DNA of 64,000 nucleotides, taken from Adenophora triphylla var. japonica (lineage: Eukaryota; Streptophyta; Magnoliopsida; Asterales; Campanulaceae). Below the pieces are notes generated by a model. It made no database searches. It was given only the letters and a program-made list of their open reading frames with translations, and was not told where the DNA came from. Position 1 is the first letter of the stretch; each line of letters starts with the position of its first letter. A program made the translations under genes and the position numbers. Shown one piece after another: positions 1 through 8,845 of the stretch. Where the stretch lies: positions 25,678 to 89,677 of the forward strand of contig JAFEMH010007441.1 of the NCBI GenBank assembly GCA_022495995.1. Reading direction: 5' to 3'.

Positions 1-276
1 GAAAACAGAGCTGCAAAAAAGATACTGGAAGATGGGTTCAATAGAGACTCACTTCTTATACAACAATTATTGTCAGAAAATCAACAGGAATGTAGATCTA
101 TGACAAGTATTAATGATAGCGTTGGTTCAGAAAGTATAACAAGTGCTCCAGCTGTGATGGATCCAATTCGTGCAAATACAAAGGGAAGAAAACGAAAGCT
201 AAAGACAAAGGTTGATAGAAGAAAGCCAATCACTGATGAGTTTGGTTCAAAAACACCAAATGAACATTTGATTTAA
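1..276 (+). CDS. FAR1-related / MULE transposase-like protein, C-terminal end (partial)
   Basis: The reading frame is open from base 1 to a TAA at 274-276, so the start lies upstream of the window. The visible 91 residues are hydrophilic. They contain the stretch DPIRANTKGRKRKLK followed by more lysines and arginines, which resembles the basic, probably nuclear-targeting tail after the SWIM zinc finger in FAR1/FHY3-type proteins and related MULE transposases. No DDE or SWIM residues are in view, so the family assignment rests on this tail and on the position inside a MULE. If correct, this would be the 3' end of the transposase gene of the element ending at 5947. It may be intact or decayed upstream. 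Confidence 0.42.
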   Translation, partial: ENRAAKKILEDGFNRDSLLIQQLLSENQQECRSMTSINDSVGSESITSAPAVMDPIRANTKGRKRKLKTKVDRRKPITDEFGSKTPNEHLI

Positions 277-2065
277 TAGTTTTTAGATTGAAGTACAATT
301 TATTAAGTTGACTAGTTAAATATTTTATATACAGATATTTGATGTTTTTATGTTCAGAAATGAAAGAAATTGATATCCAAAAATTGCTTATTGGCTTTGG
401 CATTGACCTTGTCCTTGATCTTGATTTTGTACTTAGCCTTGGCCTTGACCATGGACAAGTCCAAGGTCAAGGCCAATTATATATCCAGAAGTATGTGAAT
501 TTATATCCAGAAATGTGGTAGGTGCATATCCAGAAATTTTGTCATCGCCTCGCCTCGCCAAGCCTCGACTGGCCTTGGCCTTGGCCTTGCCATGGACAAG
601 TTGGCCTTGGCCTTGAACTTGTCATGGATTTGGCCTTGGCCTTAGCCGTGGACAAGTCCAAGGCCAAGGCCAATTATATCCAGAAGTATGTGAATGTATA
701 TCCAGAAATGTGGTAGGTGCATATCCAGAAATTGATGATAGTTTCTGGATATACATTTGTAAGTTTCTGGATATAGAATTGATAATTTCTGGATATAGAA
801 TTGATAGTTTCTGGATATACTTTAATGGTCAAAAAATCATTCAAACTTACTATTGAATTCAAAGAGTAATAAATGTGTACAGTTGGTAAGTGCATTGATA
901 TCCAGAAGTCCAAGGCCAAGGCCATGGTCAAGGCCAAGGCCAAGGCCAAGGCCATGGCCAAGCCTTGGACTTGGCCTTGGCCTTGGCCTTGCCATGGACA
1001 AGTCCAAGGCCAAGGCCAATTATATCCAATTTTGTCATGAGAAATTTTGTTATTGGCCTTGGCCTTGGCCAAGCCTTGGACTTGGCCTTCGCTCGCCTCG
1101 CTACGGGACAAGTTGGCCTCGCCTTCAACTTGTCATGGATTTGGCCTTGACCTTGGCCTTGGCCAAGTCCAAGGCCAAGGCCAATTATATCCAGAAGTAT
1201 GTGAATGTACACCCAGAAATGTGGTAGGTGCATATCCAGAAATTGATGATAGTTTCTGGATATACATTTGTAAGTTTCTGGATATAGAATTGATAATTTC
1301 TGGATATAGAATTGATAGTTTCTGGATATAGAATTTATAGTTTCTGGATATACTTTAATGGTCAAAAAAGCATTCAAACTTACTATTGAATTCAAAGAGT
1401 AATAAATGTGTACAGTTGGTAAGTGCATTGATATCCAGAAGTCCAAGGTCAAGGTCATGGCCAAGCCTCGACTCGCCTTGGCCTTGGCCTTGCCATGGAC
1501 AAGTTGGCCTTGGCCTTGAACTTGTCATGGATTTGGCCTTGGCCTTGGCCAAGTCCAAGGCCAAGGCCAATTATATCCGTATATGTGAATGTATATCCGT
1601 AAATGTGGTAGGTGCATATCCGTAAATTTATGATAGGTTCTCGATATAGAATTGATAGTTTCGGATATTCAAATTAAGATTTTCTGAATATAGAATTGAT
1701 AGTTTCTGGATATACTTTAATGGTCAAAAAAGCATTCAAACTTACTATTGAATTCAAAGAGTAATAAATGTGTACAGTTGGTAAGTGCATTGATATCCAG
1801 AAGTCCAAGGCCAAGGCCATGGTCAAGGCCAAGGCCATGGTCAAGGCCAAGGCTAAGTTCAAGGCCAATTAAAGTTTCTGGGTATTCAATATGGTTGTTT
1901 CTGGATATAAATTTTGATAGTTTCTGGATATTCAAATTAAGAGTTTCTGGATATAGAATTGATAGTTTCTGGATATTCATATTGAATGTTTCTGGTTATA
2001 CATTTTGATAGTTTCTGGATATTCAAATTAAGATTTTCTGGATATAGAATTGATAGTTTCTGGAT
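277..2065. repeat. Mixed arrays of TTTCTGGATA/TATCCAGAAA, GGCCTTGGCC and an 80-bp module
   Basis: This 1.8-kb stretch has no supportable gene. It is built from three repeat types. TTTCTGGATAT and its complement TATCCAGAAA recur every 20-25 bp in both orientations. GGCCTTGGCC/GGCCAAGGCC runs flank CCATGG cores and form hairpins (about 420-480, 565-670, 905-1015, 1060-1190, 1440-1575, 1800-1870). An 80-bp module starting TTTAATGGTCAAAAAA and ending near GGTAAGTGCATTGA occurs at about 821, 1353 and 1714, and again at 2069 and 2852 where it runs on into a TATA box. Long open frames rich in Gly-Leu, Pro-Arg or Ala-Lys here come from the hexanucleotide repeats. Confidence 0.85.
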
Positions 2066-2198
2066 ATACTTTAATGGTCAAAAAAGCATTCAAACTTACT
2101 ATTGAATTCAAAGAGTAATAAATGTGTACAGTTGGTAAGTGCATTGAATTCATTGACCAACTTTTTTGACTGGTTTCAAGTACTCAGCCTATATAAAT
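2066..2198 (+). promoter_or_regulatory. Promoter module, copy 1, ending in a TATA box
   Basis: The TATA box TATATAAAT is at 2190-2198, about 65 bp before the ATG of the first zf-XS-like gene. The preceding sequence, including ACTGGTTTCAAGTACTCAGC, is repeated almost unchanged before the second gene at 3074. Confidence 0.6.
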
Positions 2199-2262
2199 CA
2201 TTCAAAGGTAAGCATATACATCAAGTTCAAGAAAAATTCTACCTTTAATAATTTTTCTAGTG

Positions 2263-2645
2263 ATGAACAAAGGCAAGGGAAATTCTGGGGAGCCAACTTT
2301 GGGTGATTCAAATGATGACAAAAGTTGGAAAATATACATGGTGTGCTACCAAAAATTGCTCAATGGTCATCTTGTTGTTTTGCCTTCTCTTCTGCAAATG
2401 GAACTCCCTCATTTCGTTGTCCATTGGAGCCATGTAATGGACACAATTGTAGGGATAAGGATTATGTGGGGATAGTCAATCATGCTCATGAGTTTGGCAA
2501 TGCTCACAACATTGATGAAGCTGCTAGGATTCACCACAAGGCTTTGGAAATGTATTTGGAATATATTTTGAATGAATATGATCCAAAAAACAAATTGAAT
2601 GACAATGTAGGCGATGATGGAGCAGGTGGTAGTGGTAGTGTTTAA
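2263..2645 (+). pseudogene. zf-XS-like small protein, copy 1 (frameshifted)
   Basis: The ATG at 2263 opens a frame encoding MNKGKGNSGEPTLGDSNDDK. The recognisable domain lies in another frame between about 2330 and 2645, so a one-base shift or an unrecognised intron separates them. The second frame shows CPLEPC, then 16 residues later HAHEFG, then HHKALEMYL. This Cys-Cys...HA...G...H.AL..YL spacing matches the XS zinc-finger domain of SGS3-type plant proteins, where it accompanies RNA-silencing factors. No XS domain proper is present. The end is acidic and Gly/Ser-rich. The TATA box is close upstream and the gene lies within a MULE, so it may be a captured or element-borne gene. A transposase-associated zinc domain is an alternative reading. 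Confidence 0.42.
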
Positions 2646-2851
2646 TGGTACTAAATTCTGTTTTTAATATTGTTGTGTTTGATGTATTTTGTAATATAGG
2701 TGATGTATTGTTATCCGTGACTGTTTTTGTTTGAAATTTGGCACTATTGAATTCATGACTGTTTTTGTTTGAAATGTAGTTAACTATTGAATCCGTGACT
2801 GGATATTCATTTGTAAGTTTCTGGATATTCATTTAGATAAGTTTCCTTGTT
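2646..2851. other. Short spacer between the two zf-XS-like genes
   Basis: AT-rich sequence with a small duplication around GTGACTGTTTTTGTTTGAAAT (about 2716 and 2757) and two TTTCTGGATATTC units near the end. No gene is seen. Confidence 0.6.
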
Positions 2852-3020
2852 TTTAATGGTCAAAAAAGCATTCAAACTTACTATTGAATTCAAAGAGTAA
2901 TAAATGTGTACAGATGGTAAGTGCATTGAATTCATTGAATTCAAAGAGTAATAAATGTAAGTGCATTGAATTCATTGAGCAACTTTTTTGACTGGTTTCA
3001 AGTACTCAGCCTATATAAAT
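2852..3020 (+). promoter_or_regulatory. Promoter module, copy 2, ending in a TATA box
   Basis: The TATA box TATATAAAT is at 3012-3020, 53 bp before the ATG at 3074. The sequence repeats 2066-2198 with an extra internal duplication of the GAATTCAAAGAGTAATAAAT segment. A CA/AC-rich leader follows, as in a normal plant 5' UTR. Confidence 0.6.
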
Positions 3021-3073
3021 ACCATACAACACCACTCCTACCATCACAACAAAAAAAAATCAAATTTCTCAAA

Positions 3074-3451
3074 ATGAATAACAACAACAACAACCAAGCT
3101 CAGCAGGACGAAAGTTCTGATTCTGATTTAGGGTTTCAGCCTGAGGAGGTTGAATATGTAGATGATAATGTGGATGTTCCGCCTAGGATTAACAGAGAAT
3201 TGACCCTGGAGCAAAAAGTTGCAAGTCACAAGCGATCAATCTAAAATGGGCGTTTTCCCCTCTATAATGGGGAAAATAAATTGCAATGCCCATTCTGCCC
3301 CTAGAGGAGCTTTCTAACAAGAACATTGACTTGGGACCAACTCTTTGCGCATGCTATTCATTTTGGATCTATTTCTTCGTATGGAGAAATATCCATGGAA
3401 CAACACATTGCACTAGAGCAGCATATGACAGAAGTCAATGATGGGAATTAG
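3074..3451 (+). pseudogene. zf-XS-like small protein, copy 2 (two in-frame stops)
   Basis: One frame runs from ATG 3074 to TAG 3449-3451 (125 codons before that stop) and is broken only by TAA at 3242 and TAG at 3302. The N-terminus is Asn/Gln-rich then acidic (residues 2-40). After the first stop comes GRFPLYNGENKLQCPFCP. After the second stop come LTWDQLFAHAIHFG and EQHIALEQHM. The CPFC, HA..FG and H.AL elements match the XS zinc-finger layout and the gene at 2263. Two stops with an otherwise intact frame suggest a recent pseudogene. A decayed copy of an element-borne gene is my preferred reading. Confidence 0.45.
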
Positions 3452-4348
3452 GGGATGTTGATGTTTGTTCTTGTTGCTGTTGTTGTTCTTGCTCCTCCCC
3501 TTGTTGCAGTTGTTTTTATTGTTATTGTTGGTTTTTTTTTTTGTAATTATATTTAAAATAATTTACTTAGTTTGTTTTCTTTCAATTTTATATCCAGAAA
3601 CTATCAAAAAGTATATCCGTAAACTATCAAAAAGTATATCCGTAAACTATCAAAAAGTATATCCAGAAACCATTAAAAAGTATATCCAGAAACCATCAAA
3701 AAGTATATCCAGAAACTATCAATATGAATATCCAGAAACTATCAATTTTATATCCAGAAACTCTTAGTTTGAATATCCAGAAACTATCAAAAAGTATATC
3801 CAGAAACAACTAAGTAAATTATATTTAAAATAATTTACTTAGTTTGTTTTCTTTCAATTTTATATCCAGAAACTAACAAAAAGTATATCCAGAAACTATC
3901 AAAAAGTATATCCAGAAACTATCAAAAAGTATATTCAGAAACCATCAAAAAGTATATCCAGAAACCATCAAAAAGTATATCCAGAAACTATCAATATGAC
4001 TATCCAGAAACTATCAATTTTATATCCAGAAACTCTTAATTTGAATATCCAAAAACTATCAAAAAGTATATCCAGAAACAACTATATTGAATACTCAGAA
4101 ACTTTAATTGGCCTTTGTCATGGATATATCCAGAAATATCATAAAGTATATCCAGAAATACCATAAAGTATATCCAGAAATTACTTTGGCCTTGGCATAG
4201 GCCTTGGCCTTAGCCTAGGCTTTGGTCATGGATATATCCAGAAATACCATAAAGTATATCCAGAAATACCATAAAGTATATCCAGAAATACAATAAAGTA
4301 TATCCAGAAACCATCAAAATGTTTCTGAATATTCATTTGATGGTTTCT
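3452..4348. repeat. 21-bp TATCCAGAAA tandem array with a 272-bp duplication
   Basis: From about 3590 the unit TATCCAGAAA plus about 11 bp (usually CTATCAAAAAG) repeats head to tail. A block beginning ATATTTAAAATAATTTAC is present at 3549 and again at 3821, so the array was duplicated as a 272-bp piece. Units at 4127-4310 have the variant spacer ATACCATAAAG, and a short GGCCTTGG run lies at 4190-4230. No gene is seen; 3452-3540 is a T-rich low-complexity tract. Confidence 0.85.
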
Positions 4349-5800
4349 GGATATACCAGTGTTCTAAAAATCGGCCTAGGCGGCGGCCTAGGCGGCGCCT
4401 AGGCGCTAGGCGGCGGCCGGGCGCCGCGACTTTAGGCTAGTCGGGGCAATTAGGCGCTAGGCGGGCTAGGCGGGGCTAGACGGGCTAGGCGGTCTAGGCG
4501 GCTGGGCGGGCTGGGCGGGATTAGGCGGGACTAGGCGGGGCTAGGCGGGGCCTAGGCGGGATTGGGCGGTCTAGGCGGTCGAAGAGTTGGCGTTCGAGTT
4601 TTTAGATGCGTTCGACCGTAACGGGTGTAACTTTTGATTCCGGAGGAGTTACGGGACGCACATCATATCAAAACGACCGTCTTTTCGAGAGGAACAAAAG
4701 TAATTGGTCTATGCCCCCTGAGCGGCCCATAAATAGGCCAAAAAATGCTTCTAAGGGCCTCAAATGGTCTTCTGAAGTTTTTATCTGTTTTTTCATGGTT
4801 TTGAACCTTTTCGTAATGTTGCAGTTTTAGGGTTTCTTTTCAGTAGGGTTTTTTCAGACTTTATATACTTTATGTTAGGGTTTTGAGAAATGACGTCGTC
4901 TTCTAATGTTATGGTTCAATGACCGAAATGCCCTGACCCATAGTTGAGTTGTTCAAGATTTATACATTTATCCTCTTGAATTTGTCACTATGGACAGAAA
5001 CTATGAAATATATATAAAAATGTGTGTAAATTCGCGGCCCCACCTAGGCCCCGCCTAGGCGCTCTAGGCGCTAGGCCCGGCCTCGCCGCCTAGGCGCCGC
5101 CTAGCGATTTTTAGAACCTTGGGATATACATTTGAAGGTTTCTGGATATCCAGAAACCTTCAATAGCAATTTTTGGATATGCCCTAACACATTTCTGGAT
5201 ATGCACCTAACAGTTTCTGGATATGCACCTAACAGTTTCTGGATATACATTTCACATACTTTCTGAATATCCACCTAACAGTTTCTGGATATCAAACCCA
5301 AAGCTTCTAGATATCCAGAAGCTTTTGGTCTTGACCTTGGATTTTTTTTTTCTGGATATCAAATGTAAAGCTTCTGGCTATTAAAAACACGTTTCTCCAT
5401 AGTTATGGAGAAACACGTTTCTCAGCAGACCTTCTCTTTGTGTTTCTCCATAGTTATGGAGAAACGCGTTTCTCGCCAGACCTTCCGAGAAACGCGTTTC
5501 TCCATAACTATGAAGAAACGTGTTTTTAATAGCCAGAAGCTTTGCATTGATATCCAAAAAAAAAAACCCAAGGTCAAGACCAAAAGCTTCTGGATATCCA
5601 GAAGCTTTGGGTTTGATATCCAGAAACTGTTAGGTGCATATCCAGAAAGTATGTGAAATGTATATCCAGAAACTGTTAGGTGCATATCCAGAAATGTGTT
5701 AGGGCATATGATCCAGAGATTGCTATTGAAGGTTTCTGGATATCCAGAAACCTTCAAATGTATATCCAGAAACCATCAAATGAATATTCAGAAACATTTT
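4315..5800. repeat. Long foldback (arms about 345 bp), split by a hAT insertion
   Basis: The left arm is 4315-4356 plus 5130-5430. The right arm is about 5484-5800. The two arms are near-perfect reverse complements: 4316-4356 matches 5761-5800, and 5130-5330 matches 5580-5759. The loop (about 5431-5483) carries GAGAAAC/GTTTCTC palindromes. The 765-bp hAT-like element sits inside the left arm, so the foldback existed before that insertion. Confidence 0.8.
4357..5121. mobile_element. Non-autonomous hAT-like element (GCCTAGGCG-rich), 765 bp
   Basis: The ends are CAGTGTTCTAAAAATCG on the left and, reversed, CAAGGTTCTAAAAATCG on the right. The element is flanked by the 8-bp duplication GGATATAC at 4349-4356 and 5122-5129. 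An 8-bp TSD with CA-starting inverted ends fits the hAT superfamily. Subterminal regions are dense in GCCTAGGCG variants in both orientations. No transposase is encoded. Removing the element and one TSD restores the foldback arm exactly. Confidence 0.8.
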
Positions 5801-5947
5801 GAAGGTTTCTGGATATTCATTTGAAGGTTTCTGGATATCACTTTCATAAGGTTCTGGATATCCAGCTCATTGTCGTGCAACAAGTCGGGACCCGTTTCTC
5901 CATAACTTATGGAGAAACGCATTTCTCTCTAGATTTTAGATTTTGGC

Positions 5948-6396
5948 TAATTGAAAATACATTACAATACAATTTTCTATTCAATCTAACATAACCATAT
6001 ATGATTAACCATGCAAGCAGAAAACTATAACACTATCAGTTTCAAAAAAAACACATTAACGCTATTGAATCTCGTATAATTATACATCTTTGATTCACTT
6101 CATGGATATACCAAGAGAGATATATATATCTATCTATCATTCTTCCGTATCTCTTCCTTTTCTCCATTGATATTGAATAATGATATGCGGTTTATTTGAT
6201 CTATAGCAAGTGTGATAAAAATACATAGATACATTCAAAATAATCTCATTAAATTACCTTGCTTTGACCATGAGATGCCAAAATATATTTACACATAATC
6301 TACAACATAACATGAAAACTAAGAAAGAAAATAAATTAATAAATCTATACGCAAAAGTAAAATTAAATTAAAACATATTAACGAAACTAATTGCCT
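5948..6396. other. AT-rich spacer between two MULEs
   Basis: About 450 bp of AT-rich, non-repetitive sequence. I see no gene or element. Confidence 0.6.
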
Positions 6397-6464
6397 ATAA
6401 ATAATGAGTTGGTCTTACAAAAAACGCGTTTTTTCTGGCACTTAGGAAAAACGTGTTTTGTTTT

Positions 6465-6800
6465 TCCCGTTTATGCCAGTGCCAGTTTAACAAAGTGCCA
6501 GTGTGAAAAAGTGTCAGTGCATGTGTAACAAAGTACCAGTGTAAAAAAGTGTCAGTACCAGTTTAACAAAGTGCCAGTGCATGTGTAACAAAGTGCAGTG
6601 TAAAAAGTGTCAGTGCCAGTTTAACAAAGTGCCAGTGTAAAAAAGAGCAAGTGCATGTATATTAAGTGTCAGTTTATAAACTAATACTGGCACTTTGTTA
6701 CACTAACATTGGCACTTTGTTAAACTAACACTGGCACTTGTTTTACACTAACACCAGCATTTTGTTAAACTGACACTGGCACTTTGTTAAACTAACCCTA
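6465..6800. repeat. Inverted arrays of GTGCCAGT / AACAAAGTG units
   Basis: 6465-6670 repeats GTGCCAGTGTAACAAAGT-type units. 6680-6795 repeats the complement (CACTGGCACTTTGTTA), so the two halves can fold back on each other. The same unit occurs in the element at 52579-54199. Confidence 0.8.
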
Positions 6801-6894
6801 ACCAAGTAACCTTGGTTACTGACTTACTGGTTCCTCTTTGCTTCTGATTCAAAAATCAAAATTGAAGGTAGACTGAAATTCAAATTGAGAACAA

Positions 6895-7140
6895 ATGGCG
6901 GCGAATCCAAAAGAAGAACAAGTACAACAACATGAAGCTTTGGATGGGGTGGTGAATCTGTTTGCCAAAGCCAATCACGACCTTACCGTTGTACACCACC
7001 GTCTCGAAAAGGAATTTCAACAAACTTATCCTCCCCGTGTAATCAATCCCGTCCCTAATTCACACAAAGAATCAGTCAATCGGTCCCTGGGAATTCGAAT
7101 TAATCGTTTGAATCCTCCAATTGCAACTTCAATTGTATAG
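6895..7140 (+). pseudogene. Captured fragment of a SKA2-like spindle/kinetochore protein gene
   Basis: The ATG at 6895 opens an 81-codon frame. Residues 1-48 (including ALDGVVNLFAKANHDLTVVH and HRLEKEFQQTYP) match, from memory, the N-terminus of plant SKA2/FAM33A proteins, small coiled-coil proteins of the spindle and kinetochore. After the YP the sequence no longer follows the family (PRVINPVPNSHKES...) and ends early. The coiled-coil body is missing, consistent with capture of one 5' exon by the MULE. A CAAAT/GAAAT-rich leader precedes the ATG. Whether it is transcribed as a small chimeric protein cannot be told from sequence. Confidence 0.6.
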
Positions 7141-7312
7141 AACGCGTACGAACGACGTCGGTAAAATGCGTTGTTTTAAAAACCCGTTTTTTCTTAGCTT
7201 AAAAAAAATGATTTTTTACGAGATTTTGGCATAAATAATTATTATCATAGTTCATTTCTGTAAATAAATATATATTAAAAGATAATGATAAACAAAAATA
7301 AAAATATAAAAA

Positions 7313-8845
7313 TGATGCTACCAAGCAAAAATAGTTGTACGGGCCTGATCTGAGTAGCCAAACGATGAATACTCCGACGTCTTCTCCGGTTGTCTCCTAC
7401 ACACAAGACTCACGTAAACTAGACCGGGGGCGTCTCCGACTAAGCCCCTCCGGCATGAGAGTAAGTACACGATCAAGAAACGATAAATAACCGATTAAAA
7501 TTGGACAGAAAAATCACAAGAGAGCCTAGCGAATTTTGCCTTCTAGGAGGGTTTATATAGTTTCCCATGTCTCACGCAAATCTTATCATCTAGCCACATG
7601 TCAACTTTCTATTGGCTGTGCATGGTCATTCATAGTGGAGACGCAACTTTTTTCATAATCGATAACTGATCATTAACAGACTTTGCGGCCCATACGTAAC
7701 TTCTTTGGTCTTTATTAGAATGTTGCTGCTTGTACATGCTGCCCTCAGGCGATAACCACAACAAAGCGACAACCCGTGGTTGTCGCTAACATGAAACGTC
7801 TTGGTGTGGGATTCCAGCATTGGGATTATATCATTTTCAGGCGACGACGGGCTGCAATGGGCTTCTCGCTGGCTTCCGGCCCAAGGTTCTGCCTCGCCAC
7901 TGTGCTAAAAGAAATTGCCTAGTCGCCTTCGTTCCCTCTTTGGGCCTGTTACCCGGTCCTTCATACCATGTTCACTATATTAGGCCTCATATATCAGTTT
8001 GAGTCGAAATCTCTCTTAGACGATCACATCAGTAGCCCCCATGTTCGAGATCTGGATTATTCATGATTCAGTCGAGAAATTTATGGTTGTCGCTTAAACT
8101 TCCCGCCTTTTGAGTAAGGTTTGGCGTGATGAAGGTTTCAATTGACACGTTACTGTCCACGTGTCATTTCCAGGTTGATGAACAAGGGCGGTTTGCCAGA
8201 ACTGTATGATTACTTCGATATCCGTGCCGTGATGATTAGTTTCCAATAATAAGGGGGAAATTCAAAATTTGAACATCATTTATTGCATCATCAAGTGGAC
8301 CGGCCCAGTTATTACAAGGCCCATGGCCCAATAACAAAGATCAGTCGACCTAGCTCATTGTCCGACCATCATTGGTCCCGACCTAGCTTTGTCCAACATA
8401 CGATCATCTCCTTATACGAATTCTATCTGGCTATGATACAAAGTCAGGTCGACCTTAATCTACTCGGGCGACCTTGACCTACATAGACGTACGTCGACCT
8501 AAAACTTTCTATAACCGCCTCCTACAATCTCGGAGTACGTTATGACGATATTTTCTCCATGATTCACGGGATTCGATACAATCCTACTACAACACTAACT
8601 CTTATCAAGGCTATAAATACCTCACAACATCCAACGTTACAAGGTAATGCCTTATTTGCTATTCAATTGATTTCAACGCATTCAATTATAGTTTATAAGC
8701 AAAACACGTGAAACTTACTCTCACACCAGAGGGTCTTAGCCGGAGACCATCCCGACTAGTCGTGTGTTCATTGGTTTCAGGTCAACGCTAGGAGATCAAC
8801 CTAATTGCTGGACTAAGGCTGGTCAACACGTTACTTGTAGCATCA
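7313..8845. mobile_element. Inverted pair of LTR-like ends (TGATGCTAC...GTAGCATCA)
   Basis: The terminal 9 bp are perfect inverted repeats, TGATGCTAC and GTAGCATCA. The left part read on the - strand has a TATA box (TATATAAAC, about 7553-7563), then ACTTACTCTCATGCC and a GGGGCTTAGTCGGAGAC block. The right part read on the + strand has CTATAAATACC near 8611, then ACTTACTCTCACACC and a GGGTCTTAGCCGGAGAC block. Both halves therefore look like the R-U5 end of the same LTR type in opposite orientation. No clear 5-bp TSD flanks the unit. No gene is supportable between them; 7820-8480 has weak open frames only. Confidence 0.45.

Larger units (their letters stand above)
1..5947 (+). mobile_element. 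Right-hand part of a large Mutator-like element (palindrome-end family)
   Basis: The right terminus at 5939-5947 reads GATTTTGGC, the same terminus that closes the complete elements at 7230 and 43360. Just inside it (5893-5928) lies the family's palindromic end, with a GTTTCTCC / GGAGAAAC inverted repeat followed by a GAGAAACGCATTTCTC-type palindrome. The left end is outside the window, so its TSD cannot be tested; the predicted right TSD would be TAATTGAAA (5948-5956). The interior holds a FAR1/MULE-like C-terminus, two zf-XS-like genes and TATCCAGAAA arrays shared with the small element at 42800-43360. I infer that this is a larger, possibly once autonomous member of that family. It could also be several nested pieces. 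Confidence 0.6.
6406..7230 (+). mobile_element. Pack-MULE (palindrome-end family) carrying a SKA2-like fragment, 825 bp
   Basis: The left end is GAGTTGGTCTTAC and the right end is GAGATTTTGGC. The element is bounded by the perfect 9-bp TSD ATAAATAAT (6397-6405 and 7231-7239), as expected for Mutator-type insertion. The left palindromic end is AAAAAACGCGTTTTTT (about 6418-6433) followed by an AAAAACGTGTTTT palindrome. The right end carries diverged equivalents. Layout from left to right: palindromic end, CCAGTG/AACAAAGTG arrays, captured exon, second palindromic end. It ends like the elements at 42800 and 52579 and encodes no transposase, so it is non-autonomous. Confidence 0.85.

Noticed and set aside
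339..1868. Many open frames of 60-180 codons on both strands (Gly-Leu, Ala-Leu, Pro-Arg rich)
   Set aside because: They come from GGCCTTGGCC and TATCCAGAAA repeats; overlapping frames on both strands show the same periodicity and no domain.
3590..4310. CRISPR-like regular repeats
   Set aside because: Units are 21 bp with only about 11 bp of near-constant spacer, and the context is a plant transposon.
4606..4830. 74-codon frame inside the hAT-like element
   Set aside because: No transposase features; it lies in a non-autonomous element and covers its unique middle only by chance.
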